Shown here: piece by piece, positions 1 through 11,457 of the stretch
Numbering within the stretch: position 1 is the stretch's first letter
How the letters are laid out: every line of letters begins with the position of its first letter
Source: Sabethes cyaneus
Lineage: Eukaryota > Arthropoda > Insecta > Diptera > Culicidae
Length of the DNA stretch: 64,000 nt
Assembly: GCF_943734655.1 (NCBI RefSeq)
Contig: NC_071354.1
Span: 230,324,397 to 230,388,396, forward strand
Direction: 5' to 3'
Program-made: the position numbers and the translations under genes
Notes under the pieces: model-generated
The model's database searches: none
What the model was told of the DNA's origin: nothing
What the model saw: only the letters and a program-made list of their open reading frames with translations

Positions 1-1655
1 CGTGGCCACAACTTTAGCGCACCGAAATTTCCGCAGTGGTAAATCACCGCTCGACGAAACATTTCATCCGATTTCAGTTCCCAAAAGTGTCGCAAAGCAA
101 ACTAAGTACCGACGGTACCTACAGACAAATAAATATTTATGATCAACGTGTGTGTCCGCTTTCAAGCACACAAAACAAGACAATGACCATCGCCGCCGTC
201 GTCGCAGTCGTGGTCGGTACAGGAAGGGTTGTAGTGGTTTTCCGCACGGCACGGCACGGCGATCAGCTGTTGCCACGTGCCAGCACCGAATATGCTGCCG
301 TTTTATTGAAATATCTAAACAATTTCTCCCTTTTTCCTTCTTTTGTCGGTATACGGATTGTTTAGTGTCATGCCAAGTGTATATAAAAACTTGCTACATT
401 TATACGTTAAAATCTGCATTGTAGAAATTAGTTTCACCCTCCGAGGGTCCTGCGGGACGGGGGGTTTTCGGGTCGCTTATCGCGAGCGGCACTTGCGCCG
501 CGCTTCGAACGGAAACGATTGCAGTTTTTTTCTTCTTTATTTTCAGCTATATGTGCCCTTTAAGTTAAAGATTGTCGTTTATATCGGAGCTTTCTTTCTG
601 TAGCCGGCTTGCTCACGGTAACATATTTGCACGCGGTTATTTGTTTTCGTTTGCTTCATTTGCTTCATTAGCGGGAATGCCCGAATCCACGTGTTTTGAT
701 TTATGACCACCGCCGTACCGTGCCGGGCTCGGGAGATTTGATAGTTTTTTTCCACCTGCTCGTCGGCCCTGGCAGAGCAGCGCAGTACGTGCTCTCTCTG
801 TGTGGAGGCGGGTGGTACTCGGTTAGAGATGGTGGCGGTAGTGGGGGAATAGGCTAAACAACTACTTCCGGAAACGAATTTATACCGGTTTGGTGTTTTG
901 CTGCAGAGATTTCGGGTTCAGGTACGTAATAGGTTTGGTTTGGCGTTTCGACTCGAATACATTGCCTGGTGAAAGAGAAATGTGGCCTATTAACCTTATT
1001 TTTATGACTGGCAGACATTCAGTAGGTACAGTACGTGACATGTTTACTGGGAATAACTGTCACAAATTTGGCAGTCACAGACTCGACTGCGGGAAATGGG
1101 AAACAGGAAGGTAGAGCAGTTAGGTTTTTTTCAAGAGTTTTGCTGATACAAGTTACGTAAGGATTGCAAGGAATTTTCAAAGGCACTAAAGTTTAAAATC
1201 AATAAAAATTGGATTGTACGCAGAATTTAAAATTTGTATTGCTAGAACATACTCGTTCTTATTCACTAGTTTATCTATAGGTAAGGGCAACCTGGAGCAC
1301 GTGACACACCTTCTGTTTGAAGATTGATGTCATCACGTAATGTTGCCCTGTGTTTCATTAAACCATAGTTCTCTGTTTATAGGTTAAAAATCTATGAGTT
1401 AAAAAATATGTCTACTAAAACGGTTTTTTTTTCAAAACCTAAACTGGGTACAAATGTAGTTTGGAACTGTTCAAAAATAACAGTATAATTTGGCTTGAAA
1501 TGTTTTGCCATGTTATGAAATTTGGTACAATTTTTTGACTTGAAAATAATATTTAGAACATCCGTGCTCTTCAATTTTCCCAGAAAACTGTTAAAGAAAT
1601 GTTCCAATTTTTTCGAACATTATTTCGTTTGGAACAAATGTGCCAATTTCGAACA
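1..1655. other. Non-coding stretch, no recognisable feature
   Basis: Only short chance reading frames (up to 109 codons) are present and none resembles a known protein. The first 900 bases are richer in CG dinucleotides and G+C than the rest of the window, which could mark a promoter or 5' untranslated region, but no splice-compatible exon was found here. In particular, the missing first exon of the ERG channel (the PAS cap) was looked for and not seen. Confidence 0.5.
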
Positions 1656-1659
1656 TTAC

Positions 1660-1860
1660 TTATTTCGGTGACCAATACCTGCAATCCAAGGGCCTGGGAG
1701 TAGAAACTGAGTTCATATCCGGTAATAATTGACTCCCATTATAGCTTGGTTCGATCAGCCGGTCCCCCAGCTTGGATAAACAGGAACAGTTCCCCTTCAC
1801 TTCTTGTCCCAATCTGTTTGGATGCTATAAACACCTTTGATCATTAGTTGCTTCTATCGT
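1660..1860 (+). repeat. Degenerate SINE-like fragment
   Basis: The stretch resembles part of the tRNA-like SINE arms at 42.8-43.6 kb: a weak box-B-like segment (GAGTTCATATCC), followed by the shared AGCTTGGTTCGA segment. Similarity is partial and judged by eye, so this could be an old copy of that family or a chance match. Confidence 0.3.
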
Positions 1861-2121
1861 TCCCTCCGTGGATTGTTATGAACAATTAATTAAATGCCAT
1901 ACCTCATGATTAAGAAAAAACATTAGGTTAGTTTAAAGAAAATTATTCAACAAATTCGTCAAAAAACTGTAAGCGCTGCCAACTCTGCGCCCTTCTTTCA
2001 ATTATGCATCAAAATTAACAAAATCAAAAAATATAACGGGTGGCAACTAAAATTTTGGAATTTTTTTCTCAAGCTGTCAAAAAAAGACAACGATACATGA
2101 AGAAGATCTGATTTATCGAAA

Positions 2122-2802
2122 TTAAAGATACATTATCCATTGTGGAAAAAAGTGTACATTTGAAAACGGTCCGTAATCGGCTATTCGGCGAAGCTTTCGT
2201 TTGACGTCGAAACAGGAGCGTTGTACGGCCGTCATGTCAACTTTGCGAATGCATCTCTTGATTCTACCAATCAACTGTTTGCAAGTCGTGGCTCTCCAGT
2301 TGTTTTTGTACACCAAGGAACTCAAAATCCCGAAGAAATCTTCGATTGGGCGCACTGAGACAGATTTGTCGGGTCGTGGTTTTTAGGTACAAATGGGATC
2401 GAGTGCGTATTCAGGAACGATTGTGTTTTTGTTTTGGCGTAATGCGATGATGCTCTATCCGGCCAAAACACGTATTGTCCATCTGCATGATGTTTTTGTA
2501 GAAACGGGATCCAAATTTTATTCAAAGATTTGTCTGGTGCATCTTAAATAATAGCTAAACCAGAGAGCTTGTTGTTGAAGAAACGAGAAAGAGAACGATG
2601 TCCTTCTGCGTCCATAACTTTGACTGGTCTTTCACTACCATGCTTGCGAATAGTTGTTGAGCATCTTAGGATATGGTAAACAGTCGAAGCCGCAACATAT
2701 TTGCTTCTTAAATGTTGTACCGTATACTTTTTGCCGAGATTTCTGTTGCAGATCGTAGAAGTGTACAACGCGCTCCCGAAATGTTTCTTGTTTCGACGCC
2801 AT
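2122..2802 (-). pseudogene. Mariner-type transposase pseudogene (mosquito D37E-like group)
   Basis: Reading from an ATG at 2802 on the minus strand, the N-terminus begins MASKQETFRERVVHFYDL, then shifts frame into a helix-turn-helix-like segment (STVYHILR). The C-terminal catalytic half follows: the second catalytic aspartate in VFWPDRASSHYAK, then FVPKNHDPTN and, after a one-base shift near 2355, the catalytic glutamate in RPIEDFF. The Asp-Glu spacing is about 37-38 residues, fitting the mosquito mariner group with DD37E spacing. The region with the first catalytic aspartate appears deleted, since the reading goes from the N-terminal DNA-binding part almost directly to the second aspartate. 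With the deletion and at least two frameshifts it cannot make active transposase. Confidence 0.8.
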
Positions 2803-2835
2803 TTTTAGCAAAACTGGGCAAGCATAAATAAAAAA

Positions 2836-3277
2836 TACAGCACTCGTTCGCCATTTGCACGAATGAGGCGATGCGATTAGCGAATTTCGTATTTTAATTG
2901 CACGATGGTTGCTAATATTTATTGAAAAACGTAATACGTTATCACTGTAAAGAACTCTTCACATGCATTCACACGTACGCTAAATTTTGAGAAAAACATT
3001 TAAATTTTTACAAACGAACTAAAAGCTTAATGAATATGTGTTCAACTAGTCAAAGTTTAGCCAAATTTATATAAATTCGTTTGTAAAGTATCTACGTAAT
3101 GCAGAGATAGAGAGTGTGCATTCGGCAACGCTGCATTTTTGTTTATAGCAACCACCTGGAAAACCACGTGTAGTTTGACAGATAACTGCTTTTTAGTTGC
3201 ACGATCGTGCAACTAGCGGACGTGCAATTAAAAGACGGTGCGGTTAGAGGACGTGCAATTAGCGCACGAGTGCTGTA
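2836..3277. mobile_element. MITE nested inside the mariner element
   Basis: Ends CAGCACTCGT (from 2838) and its complement ACGAGTGCTG (to 3275) are inverted and flanked by TA on both sides (2836-2837, 3276-3277). The 438-bp body has no coding capacity. Subterminal motifs of the form GTGCAATTAG occur several times near the right end (3180-3265), possible transposase-binding repeats. TA duplications point to a Tc1/mariner-type mobiliser different from the outer element, because the termini are unrelated. Confidence 0.65.
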
Positions 3278-3604
3278 TTAACAAAAAGAGCAAAGAGAGA
3301 GCTAACACATACATACTCTCATTTCTCTCTGAGCTCGTTTGTTGTTGAGCCGCGAAAAAATTCCAAAATTTTAGTTGCCACCCGTTACACAAATTACATA
3401 CAAGTTATACAGAAATAACACAACAATAACACTGAAACGCTGCCAAAATGATACCACAATTAAATGCAAAATGGCATAAATATTCGTCTGTCGAGATATA
3501 TGAGTATGGCTTGAAAAATTATAAATATTACAATTATAAACGCAGCTCAATATTTCTATACGATAACTCAATTTATCGCGAAAACACATCAATCAATAAA
3601 TAAT

Positions 3605-3765
3605 TTAGAAGAATTCAGGAGATGGAAATCGGAAATCGAAAGTCAGAAAGCAGGGAGCACCAATAAAAAATCAGAAATCAAAAACCAAAAACCAGAAATC
3701 AAGAATCTGAAAGCAGAAATCAGGAATCAGAAATCGAAAATTAGAAAACAGAAATAAAAACTACA
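3605..3765. repeat. Degenerate CAGAAATC-type short tandem array, first block
   Basis: Units such as CAGAAATCAAAAATCAGAAAGC repeat with frequent substitutions and a period of about 7-8 bases. This is the left outlier of the same array that dominates 4.7-7.7 kb, separated by inserted elements. Confidence 0.75.
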
Positions 3766-3797
3766 CGGTATACATCCCTAAGGATTGTATGAAAGGA

Positions 3798-4704
3798 TGA
3801 CGTAGGACTATATTAGATCATTAGATCAAAGACTAATGTAAACTGCATTTCTGGCATATGTATGTTTATAAGAATCTGTGAGTGCCATTATTTAAGTGCA
3901 TGCTGAAAAGAGAAGAGCGAAATATTCAGATTCAATTCTTCATTGAATGCAATGGTGGAGTTGAAAACACGTGGACGTAGGTTCATAAGTACAACGCCTG
4001 CAACCATTGAGACATAGAGATTTCTTTTAAAAATCACCTGTTTGTATCATAAAGGTTGAAATAGTAATGAATGACCAGTCCACAGATTATTGTATTAAAT
4101 ATGATAATGCGAAGCGTGAAATGTTTCAATAATCTTACTTTAACTCGCTTGTGGCCTTTAAAAGGGTCATTGGTTGCAAATAACATTAAAACCAAAGCAC
4201 GTTCATCGCAAATATCACGTTCCATTCGAATGTCATTCTCTTTTGACATGAATGGCAACAGACACGTAAATTAGCGGCGTCGATTCACTGTCTTTTGCTC
4301 CGAGAAGCTTATCGCTTGTTACATAGCATAGCTCGCTTGTTACAAAATTTCTGTTTTATTTGTATGAGAGTCCTTATCCTCCTACCACAGGGGTGCGGTG
4401 TCTCATACCATCATAAAATAAATTCATGCCTCCGAAAACCTCCACATGCTAAATTTGGTTCCATTTGCTTGATTAGTTCTCGAGTTTTATAGTATCATTA
4501 GTATAGGAACCCCCCCTCTTACGCCTTCCATGAAATTGCTGGTCATTTTATCTATCCAACGACTTATAAATTGTCCAGTTTCGTTCAGTAGTTTGGTAAT
4601 TATTACCATTTCAAATCTTTCATTCAAACGTTACACTTCTATTTTCGTTTTCACAAAGTCCAACCCAATCCCAGTATAGTAAACAAAGACGTAGTCCTAC
4701 GTCA
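3798..4704. repeat. Possible MITE inserted in the CAGAAATC array
   Basis: A 13-base inverted pair, TGACGTAGGACTA at 3798-3810 and its complement at 4692-4704, brackets a non-coding segment that interrupts the array. A related GTAGTCCTACG motif recurs near 27412. The inside includes a fragment (about 4360-4520, minus orientation) of the Helitron-like repeat unit described at 39.4 kb, recognisable by its TTTGGTTCCATTTGCTTGAT segment. Exact ends are uncertain. Confidence 0.4.
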
Positions 4705-5763
4705 AAAATAAAAAATCAGAGCGCAGAAAGCAGAAATCAAAAATCAGAAAGAAAAAATCAAATAGCAGAAAACAGAAATTCTCGAGGTAAGCAATAAGCA
4801 TTAGCCATGCTATTCAAATGCAAGCCAATAAGCATTTAAGTCACCTTAAATGCTACCTAAAAACTACTTTGATAAAATATACAGCTACTTTACTGCTAAT
4901 CCTCTTATAGTGTTGATAGTGCTATTTGCAGCTGATTACCAATAAGAAGAATATAATTTTGGATGCCGAAATAATACGAATAGGCTTTCAAAACGCTAAT
5001 AAACAACAACGTGGAGCATAAAATGGCAGATATGCTAATAAGCAGCTAATTTACTGCTTATGTTAATGCTTATTGGTTATCTGGGAAGAAATCAAAAATC
5101 AGAAAGCTGCAATCGGAAATCAGGAAGCATAAATGAAAAATCCGAAATCAAAAATCAGAAAACAGAGTGGCAGAAAGCAAAAATCAGAAAACAAAAAACA
5201 GCAGAAAGCAAAAATCAGAAAACAGACTGCTAAAATCAAAAATCAGAAAGCAGAAATCTGAAATCAGAAATCAGAAGGTAGAAATCAAAAATCAAAAATC
5301 TGAAAGCAGAAATCAAAAATCTGAAAGCAGAATTCAAAAATTAAAAATCCGAAATCTGAAAGCAAAAATCAAAAAGCAGAAATCAGAAATTAGAGAATAG
5401 AAATTAGAAAGTAGAAAACAGAAATCTACAATCACAACACAAAAATCAGAAATCAAAAACCAGAGAGCAGAAAGCAGAAATCAAAAATCAGAAAGCAGAA
5501 ATCAAACAGCAGAAAGCAAAAATCTGAAAGTAGAAATCAGAAATCAAGGATCTGAAAGCAAAAAGCAGAAATCCGCAATCAGAAATCGAAAATTAGAAAG
5601 CAGAAATTAAAAGTTAAAGAGCAGAAAATAGAAAGCAGAAATCAAAAACCAGAAAGCAAAAATCAAAGAGCAAAAAAACGAAATCAGAAATCTGAAATCA
5701 GAAGGCAGAAATCAAAATTCCAAAATCTGAAAGCAGCAATCAGAAATCAAAAATTAATAATCA
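4705..5763. repeat. Degenerate CAGAAATC-type array, second block, with an inserted MITE-like piece
   Basis: The array resumes at 4705 and runs to 5763, except for 4785-5086. That interruption has inverted AAGCAATAAGCATTA-type ends (left near 4788, right complement near 5075) and looks like a roughly 300-bp MITE. The lysine/glutamine-rich reading frame at 5167-5400 is a translation of the array, not a gene. Confidence 0.75.
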
Positions 5764-6500
5764 GTAATTCTCGCTGGAACGCGGGGCCATTACTGACACG
5801 AGGTCTTCAAATATTGGAACTTTTGCGCTTAATTGGTTGAAAATAGTTAAAAAAATAAGAATTACACTTTTGATACCTCGAAATAGTGGACCCCTCGTTC
5901 GCCAAGGGGACTAACAGGTTAAAAAAAAGTTTAATTTTGAGCAAACCTTGAGATCTATATCATGTGATATTTCATAAATTTGCCATGAAACAACTAACAA
6001 ATAGCCCGGTTCTGTAAAAAAGAAGAACAGAGCTTTCAAATGGAATAAAAAAAATTTTGGCAGCCATCTTGGATCTGGTCGCCATGTTGGATTTTATCAA
6101 AAAATCGCCGTTTTCGCCATGAGTCAGCTTTCCAATGGTGGTCTTATAATGAAAATCGGTTCGAGGACTCATGGTAAAAACGGCGATTGTTTGATAAAAT
6201 CCATTTTGGCGACCAAATCCAAGATGGCTACCTAAAAATGTTTTACTTCATTTGAAAGCCCTGTTCTTCTTCTTTACAGAACTGGGCCATTTTTTCATGG
6301 CAAATTTATGAAATATCTCAAGGTTTGTCCAAAGTCAACTTTTTTTGAACCTGTTAGACGCCTTGGCACACGAGGGTCGACTATTTCGAGGTCTCAAAAG
6401 TGTAATTCTTATTTTTTAACCTTTTTCTACCAATTAAGCGCAAAAGTTCCAATATTTGAAGAGCTCGTGTCAGTAGTGGCCCCGTTTCAGCGAGAATTAC
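5764..6500. mobile_element. Foldback element with arms of about 360 bp
   Basis: The left half (from GTAATTCTCGCTG at 5764) and right half (to CAGCGAGAATTAC at 6500) are inverted copies along almost their whole length. Matching pairs include the AATATTGGAACTTTTGCGCT segment near 5813 and its complement near 6440, and the AGATGG/CCATCT segments around 6065 and 6225. TA at both edges would fit a TA target duplication. There is no coding capacity. It sits within the CAGAAATC array. Confidence 0.7.
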
Positions 6501-7735
6501 TCAAATCAGAAATCCGGAAGCAAAAATCAAAAATCAAAAAGCAGAAAAAAATCAGAAATCTGAAAGCAGAAATCAGAACGCACAAATCAGAAATTATAAA
6601 ATAGAATATAGAAAACAGAAATCTGAAGGCAGAACCCAAGCAACAATGTGAGTTTTATTATACTCTTATTGTAGCATTCAAGACCAATTTTGGTCTTAAA
6701 TACCATCATAAGAGCGAAATAAAACCCAAATTGTTACTTGGGAAATCTACAATCAGAAATCAGAAATCAAAAATCAGAGAGCAGATATCAGAAAGAAGAA
6801 ATCAAAAATCAGAAAGCAGAAATCGAGTTAGAAATTAGAAGGTAGAAATCAAAAAGCGGAAATCAAAAATCAAAAATCTGAAAGTAGCTATCAGAAATCA
6901 AGAGTCTGAAAACAGAAGACAGAATTCAGGAATCAGAAATCAAAAATCAGAAAGCAGAAATCAAAAATCAGAGAACAGAAAGCAAAAAGCAGGCATCAAA
7001 AATCAAAAAGCAGAAATCAGAAAACAGAATTGTAAAACAAAAAAACAGATATCGAAAACCAGAAATGAGAAACCAAAAATCGGGAAGCAGAAATCAAACA
7101 GCAGAAAACAAAAATAAAAAATCTTAAAGCAGAAAGCAGTAGTCAGGAATTAGAAAGCAGAAATCAGAGAGCACAAATCAGATAGCAGAAACCAAAAATC
7201 AGAAAACAGACAGCTAATATCAGAAATCAGAAATCTGAATTAGGAAATCAGAAAGCAGACATTATAAAGCAGAAAACAAAAATCAGAAATCAGAAAGCTG
7301 AAATCAAAAATCAGAAAGCAGTAATCAGAAAGCAGTAATCAGAAATCAGAATGCAAAAAACAGCAATCAGGAATTAGAAATCAGGAAGCAGAGATCAAAA
7401 GTCGAATAGCAGAAATTAAATTTAAAAATCAGAAATGAGAAAACAGAAATCAGAAAACAGAAATCAAAAATCAAAAAGAAGAAAACAGTAAGCAGAAAGC
7501 ATGTATCATAAGCCAGAAATCAAAAATCTTAAACCAGTAATCAAAAATCCGAAAGCAGAAATGATAAATCAAAAAAAAATAGAAATCAAAAACCAGACAT
7601 CAGAAAACAGAAATCAGAAATTAGAAACCAGATATCAGAAAACAGAATCTGCAAAAAGCATTGAAATAGAAATAGAGCAACATGCAAAAAAATACAGAAT
7701 AGAGAAAAACGTCAGAAATTAACCCCGAAATAGTA
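6501..7735. repeat. Degenerate CAGAAATC-type array, third block
   Basis: This is the largest continuous part of the array, interrupted only by the 108-bp palindromic MITE at 6635-6742. Units vary (AGAAATCAGAAAGC, AAAATCAAAAATC, AAACAGAAATC), so the array is old and diverged. Reading frames in it (for example 7501-7722) are low-complexity and not genes. Confidence 0.75.
6635..6742. mobile_element. 108-bp palindromic MITE, copy 1
   Basis: The segment begins CCCAAGCAACAATGTGAGTT and ends with the near-complement, finishing CTTGGG. It can fold on itself almost end to end around the central ACCAATTTTGGT. A second copy of identical length lies at 38438-38545. Confidence 0.7.
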
Positions 7736-7782
7736 AAATAAAATAACGAAAAATGGCAAAACAGATGACTAATAAACCAAAG

Positions 7783-8071
7783 TAAGGCCATTGCAAATTA
7801 CTTTAAAGTTTTTGTCCCCCCGCCCTTCAAAATTGGCTCTAAAAATCGGGGGACAAAAAAAAATTTAAAACCTGAGTAGAATTTTTTTGTATAAAATCAA
7901 TTATTTGTGGGTTTTACAGCCCAAAGAACTCGAAATAAGAGTTTACGGAGTGTTAACACTTCTATCACGAAACAAAAATTGAAGTACAAATAATGTGACT
8001 TCCAAAAATCGACAAAAATTGTTTTTTTTTTATTTTGACTCTATTTTGGAAGGTTTTTGCAAGAAAACTAA
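7783..8071. mobile_element. Harbinger-like MITE, truncated copy
   Basis: It starts after TAA with GGCCATTGCAAATTACTTTA and follows the complement of the intact copy at 34873-35345 (the ACAGCCCAAAGAACTCGAAA segment aligns). It stops where the Helitron-like element begins, so its other end is lost or displaced. Confidence 0.55.
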
Positions 8072-8765
8072 TCTATACCTATAAAAATGGATTTCTGTCT
8101 GTCTGTCTGTCTGTCGGGATGTTCCTTATAGAATCAAAAACTACTGAGCCAATCGGCGTGAAAATTTGCATGTAGAGGTTTTTGGGGCCAGGAAAGGTTT
8201 TAATGATGGTTAGAGACCCCCCCACTAAAAGGGGGGGCTCCCATACAAATGAAACACAAATTTCTGCATAACTCGAGAACTAGTCAAGCAATTGGAACCA
8301 AATTTGGCAAGTGGGTGTTTTTGGAGGCAACCATTTTTTTTCTATGATGAATTAGGACCCCTTACCTTTTTAGGAGGGGGGCTCCCATATAAACGAAATA
8401 CAAATTTCCTCATAGCTCTAGAACTAATCAAGCAAATCTAACCAAATTTGGCATGTAGGTGTTTTTGTACGCAAGAATATTTTCTATGGTGAATTAGGAC
8501 CCCTCCCCTAAAGTGGGGAGGGGTTCTAATTCACCATAGAAAATATTTTTGCCTCCAAAAACCTCGACATGCCAAATTTGGTTCCATTTGCTTGATTAGT
8601 TCTCGAGTTATAAGGAAATTTGTACCAAATAGAACCAAATTTGGCATGTGGGGCTTTTAGGGGGCAGAAATTTTTTCTATGATGAATTAAGACCCCTCCC
8701 CTGTTTAGGAGGGGGGGGCTCCCATACAAATGAAATTCAAATTTCCTTATAACTTGAGGACTAAT
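8072..8765 (+). mobile_element. Helitron-like repeat, 5' part only
   Basis: It begins TCTATACCTATAAA followed by a (TCTG)n run and TAGAATCAAAAACTACTGA, matching the start of the fuller copy at 39449. It then has two to three of the roughly 145-bp internal units (recognised by AACCAAATTTGGCA). A segment of about 110 bp at 8514-8625 is inverted relative to its neighbours, forming a hairpin of about 35-bp arms centred near 8513. No CTAGT terminus is present, so the 3' end is missing. Confidence 0.6.
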
Positions 8766-10090
8766 CTAGCAAATGAAACTGCACGTTGTTGTATATTAGC
8801 TTTTTGACTGCATAGGTGTTGTAAATTGGCATCCAAAATTGTATTCAAATTCTTCGTGTCGGTAATTAGCTGTAAATTAGCATTGTCAGCACTATAAGAA
8901 GGTGAAAAGTAAAGTAGCTGTATATTAGAAAGGGAAGTTGAACAGAAGTGATATATAAAGCATGAAAACCGCACAGCAGATGAACGGAAAAGTATATCGG
9001 CACATAAAATTAGAAACAAAAAAATTAAAGACAAATAACAAAAAGAGATATAATATTTACCCAAAGAACCATAAAGTCGTGCTTCGTGATGCTCAGAAAA
9101 ACAGAAAAAAACAAATTAAAAAAAGTAGATTTTAACGCATAAAAGGTAAGAAAAAGAAATTTCGGTATTGATCTACAGTAAAGTTAAGTGAAGTCCAGAA
9201 TTCAGGATTCACCAACCTAGTGTTTACTAGTCTATAGACTGTGTTTCGGACAAATTGGACAAATTAAATGTCAAAGACGTTTAAATCCAATTATTTTTCT
9301 ATAAAAATAATCAAATTTTAATGACAGTGCAGTCATTCAAGCAAGCGAAAGAATTTATCGAAAAATCGATTCCGTTCTCGTTCCCAATATATATTTACCT
9401 TCCAATTCCACAAGCTTCGGAGATAATTTATAGCCTCATTTAAAGCAAACAAGACGCGAGTGAAAAGTTACATTATGAATATTAATTTGTCACCCCGGGT
9501 ATCAGCTGTATGGCATATCAAGGCAACGCGTTGCCGATTTTAGGACCGAAACGTAAATTTTCACGAAACAAACACTGAGTCAGTTGTAAACGCAAACATT
9601 TCAGTTTTACAAAGCGGTCGAATCCCGGTTGGGAAGTGATCCTAAGTAAGCAAAGACAAAAGGAACAGTTGCAACCGATTTTAATTATTTCCATCTCTTG
9701 GATAACGACTTGATTGTACGTTTATCGAGAAGCCATAAAGAATCCTGTCTCTTTCCTCTGCGTCATTTGCTGATTGAACAGAAAATTTTCTCACACCATA
9801 CCCAATCTGAGCCATTCGAAATGCTGCGCACTTCAAGCCCGTGACCGTAGCAACGAAACAACCTTATCTGAGGAATTTAATGGATTTCGACCGTTTTATA
9901 TGAATCGCATTTTCTACGGCTCGCTATCCTTCCAGCCGGAGTGCAGTGTTTGTGGAGATAAAACCGCTAGCACCAATCTCGACAGCAAGGTGATACTAAT
10001 CCGAAATCCCAATGCGTAGCGTAGCGCAGATAATGTCAGGTACACTACATTTTCCTCCGTTCTGCTTCCGTTTCCGTTTCCCATCCACAG
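8766..10090. other. Non-coding stretch upstream of the ERG PAS exon
   Basis: This is AT-rich sequence without recognisable repeats or homologous coding. It should be the 3' part of the ERG intron that precedes the exon at 10091; a normal acceptor (CATCCACAG) ends it at 10090. Confidence 0.5.
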
Positions 10091-10321
10091 ATCGTAGCTT
10101 TCTAGTGGCCAATGCACAGCCGGAATCGTGTCACATCATCTTCTGCTCGGATGGTTTCTGCAAGATGACCGGTTTCACGCGGGCAGAGGTGATGCAGCGG
10201 TCCGCCTGCACCGAGTTCCTGCAGGGCCAGATGACCTCGCCGGCCGTCATCCAGTCGATCAAGGAGGCCCTGAAGAAAGGCGAGGAGAAGCACTTCGAGA
10301 TACTGTACTACCGGAAGAATG
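10091..10321 (+). CDS. sei: ERG-type (KCNH/seizure) potassium channel, PAS-domain exon
   Basis: The exon encodes the N-terminal PAS (eag) domain of an ERG voltage-gated K+ channel, a plasma-membrane protein that repolarises excitable cells; in the family the PAS domain slows channel closing. It reads RSFLVANAQPESCHIIFCSD, then GFCKMTGFTRAEVMQRSAC and, near the end, HFEILYYRKN. VMQR rather than VMQK favours ERG over Eag or Elk. The acceptor is CATCCACAG (to 10090) and the donor is GTGAGT (10322). The exon begins with two bases completing a codon (AAT/Asn if the previous exon ends in A) and ends in phase 1. The glycine codon it splits is completed by the exon at 57991, where the PAS domain continues. 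The preceding exon, with the initiator methionine, is not in the window. Confidence 0.9.
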
Positions 10322-11457
10322 GTGAGTGTTGATTCGTCCGTCGCACGGAACTGTATTGATGGCCGTTTGGCACTTTTATTTCGATTGCGTTAAATGCCGT
10401 GCGTGTGCGTACGTACGTAGGTACGTTACGGACGTATGGGAATGGGATAGAGTTTCATGCTGCCAAAATAATCATGCCATTCTAGAGGACAATAACTGCA
10501 ATTCGTTTTTCTTACTCTGAGATTTATGTGATTGAATCTCGGTACTAACGAGTTTGTAATAATACCATAACCAAACGTGTTCATGCCAATTGTCTTAACA
10601 ACAGGCCTAGAACAAATTTATCCTAATTTATTGTGATAGATTAAATACGATTAGAATCCATTTGAATTACATAAAACCCGATTGCTCTACGTTTCACAAA
10701 ACTTAATTTGAACAAACAGGTAAGTCCACATTCATACATTTTCACGATTATATTATTTTGAGCATAAACAGTGCTTTTGACGTGGGCATTTTTCAAAATT
10801 CTCATTCAGGTTTGAATTGAGTTCACCCAGAGTTTTATGTAATTTTATGCGCCGTAGGCATATGTGGTTATTAAACTTCTAAATGGAAACGGTATATAAA
10901 ATGTTGAAGGTTGCATCTAAGATACTAATGCCTTCAACGTAGAAGCAAGTAAATTTAAATACGAGAAAACTATATTGAATTAATAATTTATTGAAATTTA
11001 ATATATTCTCACTTTAATTTTATTATATTCCTCCAATAATCATGGTATAAGTACGACAGACTATATGGAATGCAGTTTTCACATGAAAGGTTCCAATTTG
11101 CTCATCCGTTTTAATAGTTAATTGGTGAGCTGGTAGTCGTGCACGAGTACAAATTAGTTATGAACTAATATTGACGAGTTTCCACCTATTTAGAGTCCCA
11201 CGCGAAAATTATTAGCGTGGTTATTTTCTGCGTTCACACATGTTTGCAATTAAGTAATTTGAGCCATCAGTTTTTCGTTATTGCCTCCCCGATGCATCCC
11301 TCCTTGCTTGATAAGCATATTTTTATAGTGTTTAGTAAATACAGGATAATTTTTATCAACAAATGAATTTGCGTAGGACTCGTAAAATTGCTGCAAGGTA
11401 CAATGCTAGAGTGCTATAATTACGACTTAGTTAGATAGTTTTGCCCCAAACAACATT
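10322..11457. other. Intronic non-coding stretch
   Basis: AT-rich sequence with no recognisable gene or repeat family by eye. Confidence 0.5.

Larger units (their letters stand above)
2034..3387 (-). mobile_element. Mariner-type DNA transposon, defective, with nested MITE
   Basis: The element is bounded by perfect terminal inverted repeats of about 31 bp (2036-2066 and 3355-3385, beginning ACGGGTGGCAACTAAAATTT) and flanked by TA duplications (2034-2035, 3386-3387), the target preference of the IS630/Tc1/mariner superfamily. It carries a broken transposase on the minus strand. A second TIR element is inserted between the transposase start and the right end, so the outer transposon would be only about 910 bp without it. 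The perfect termini suggest mobilisation in trans fairly recently, although its own transposase is dead. Confidence 0.85.

Noticed and set aside
5167..7722. Lysine/glutamine-rich frames resembling coiled coils (5167-5400, 7501-7722)
   Set aside because: Direct translations of the CAGAAATC-type array.
9774..10019. Frame with CSVCGDK resembling the first zinc finger of a nuclear receptor, just upstream of the ERG PAS exon
   Set aside because: The rest of the DNA-binding domain is absent, and the nearby donor (after GACAGCAAG) has the wrong phase to join the PAS exon, so it is neither a receptor nor an evident alternative first exon.
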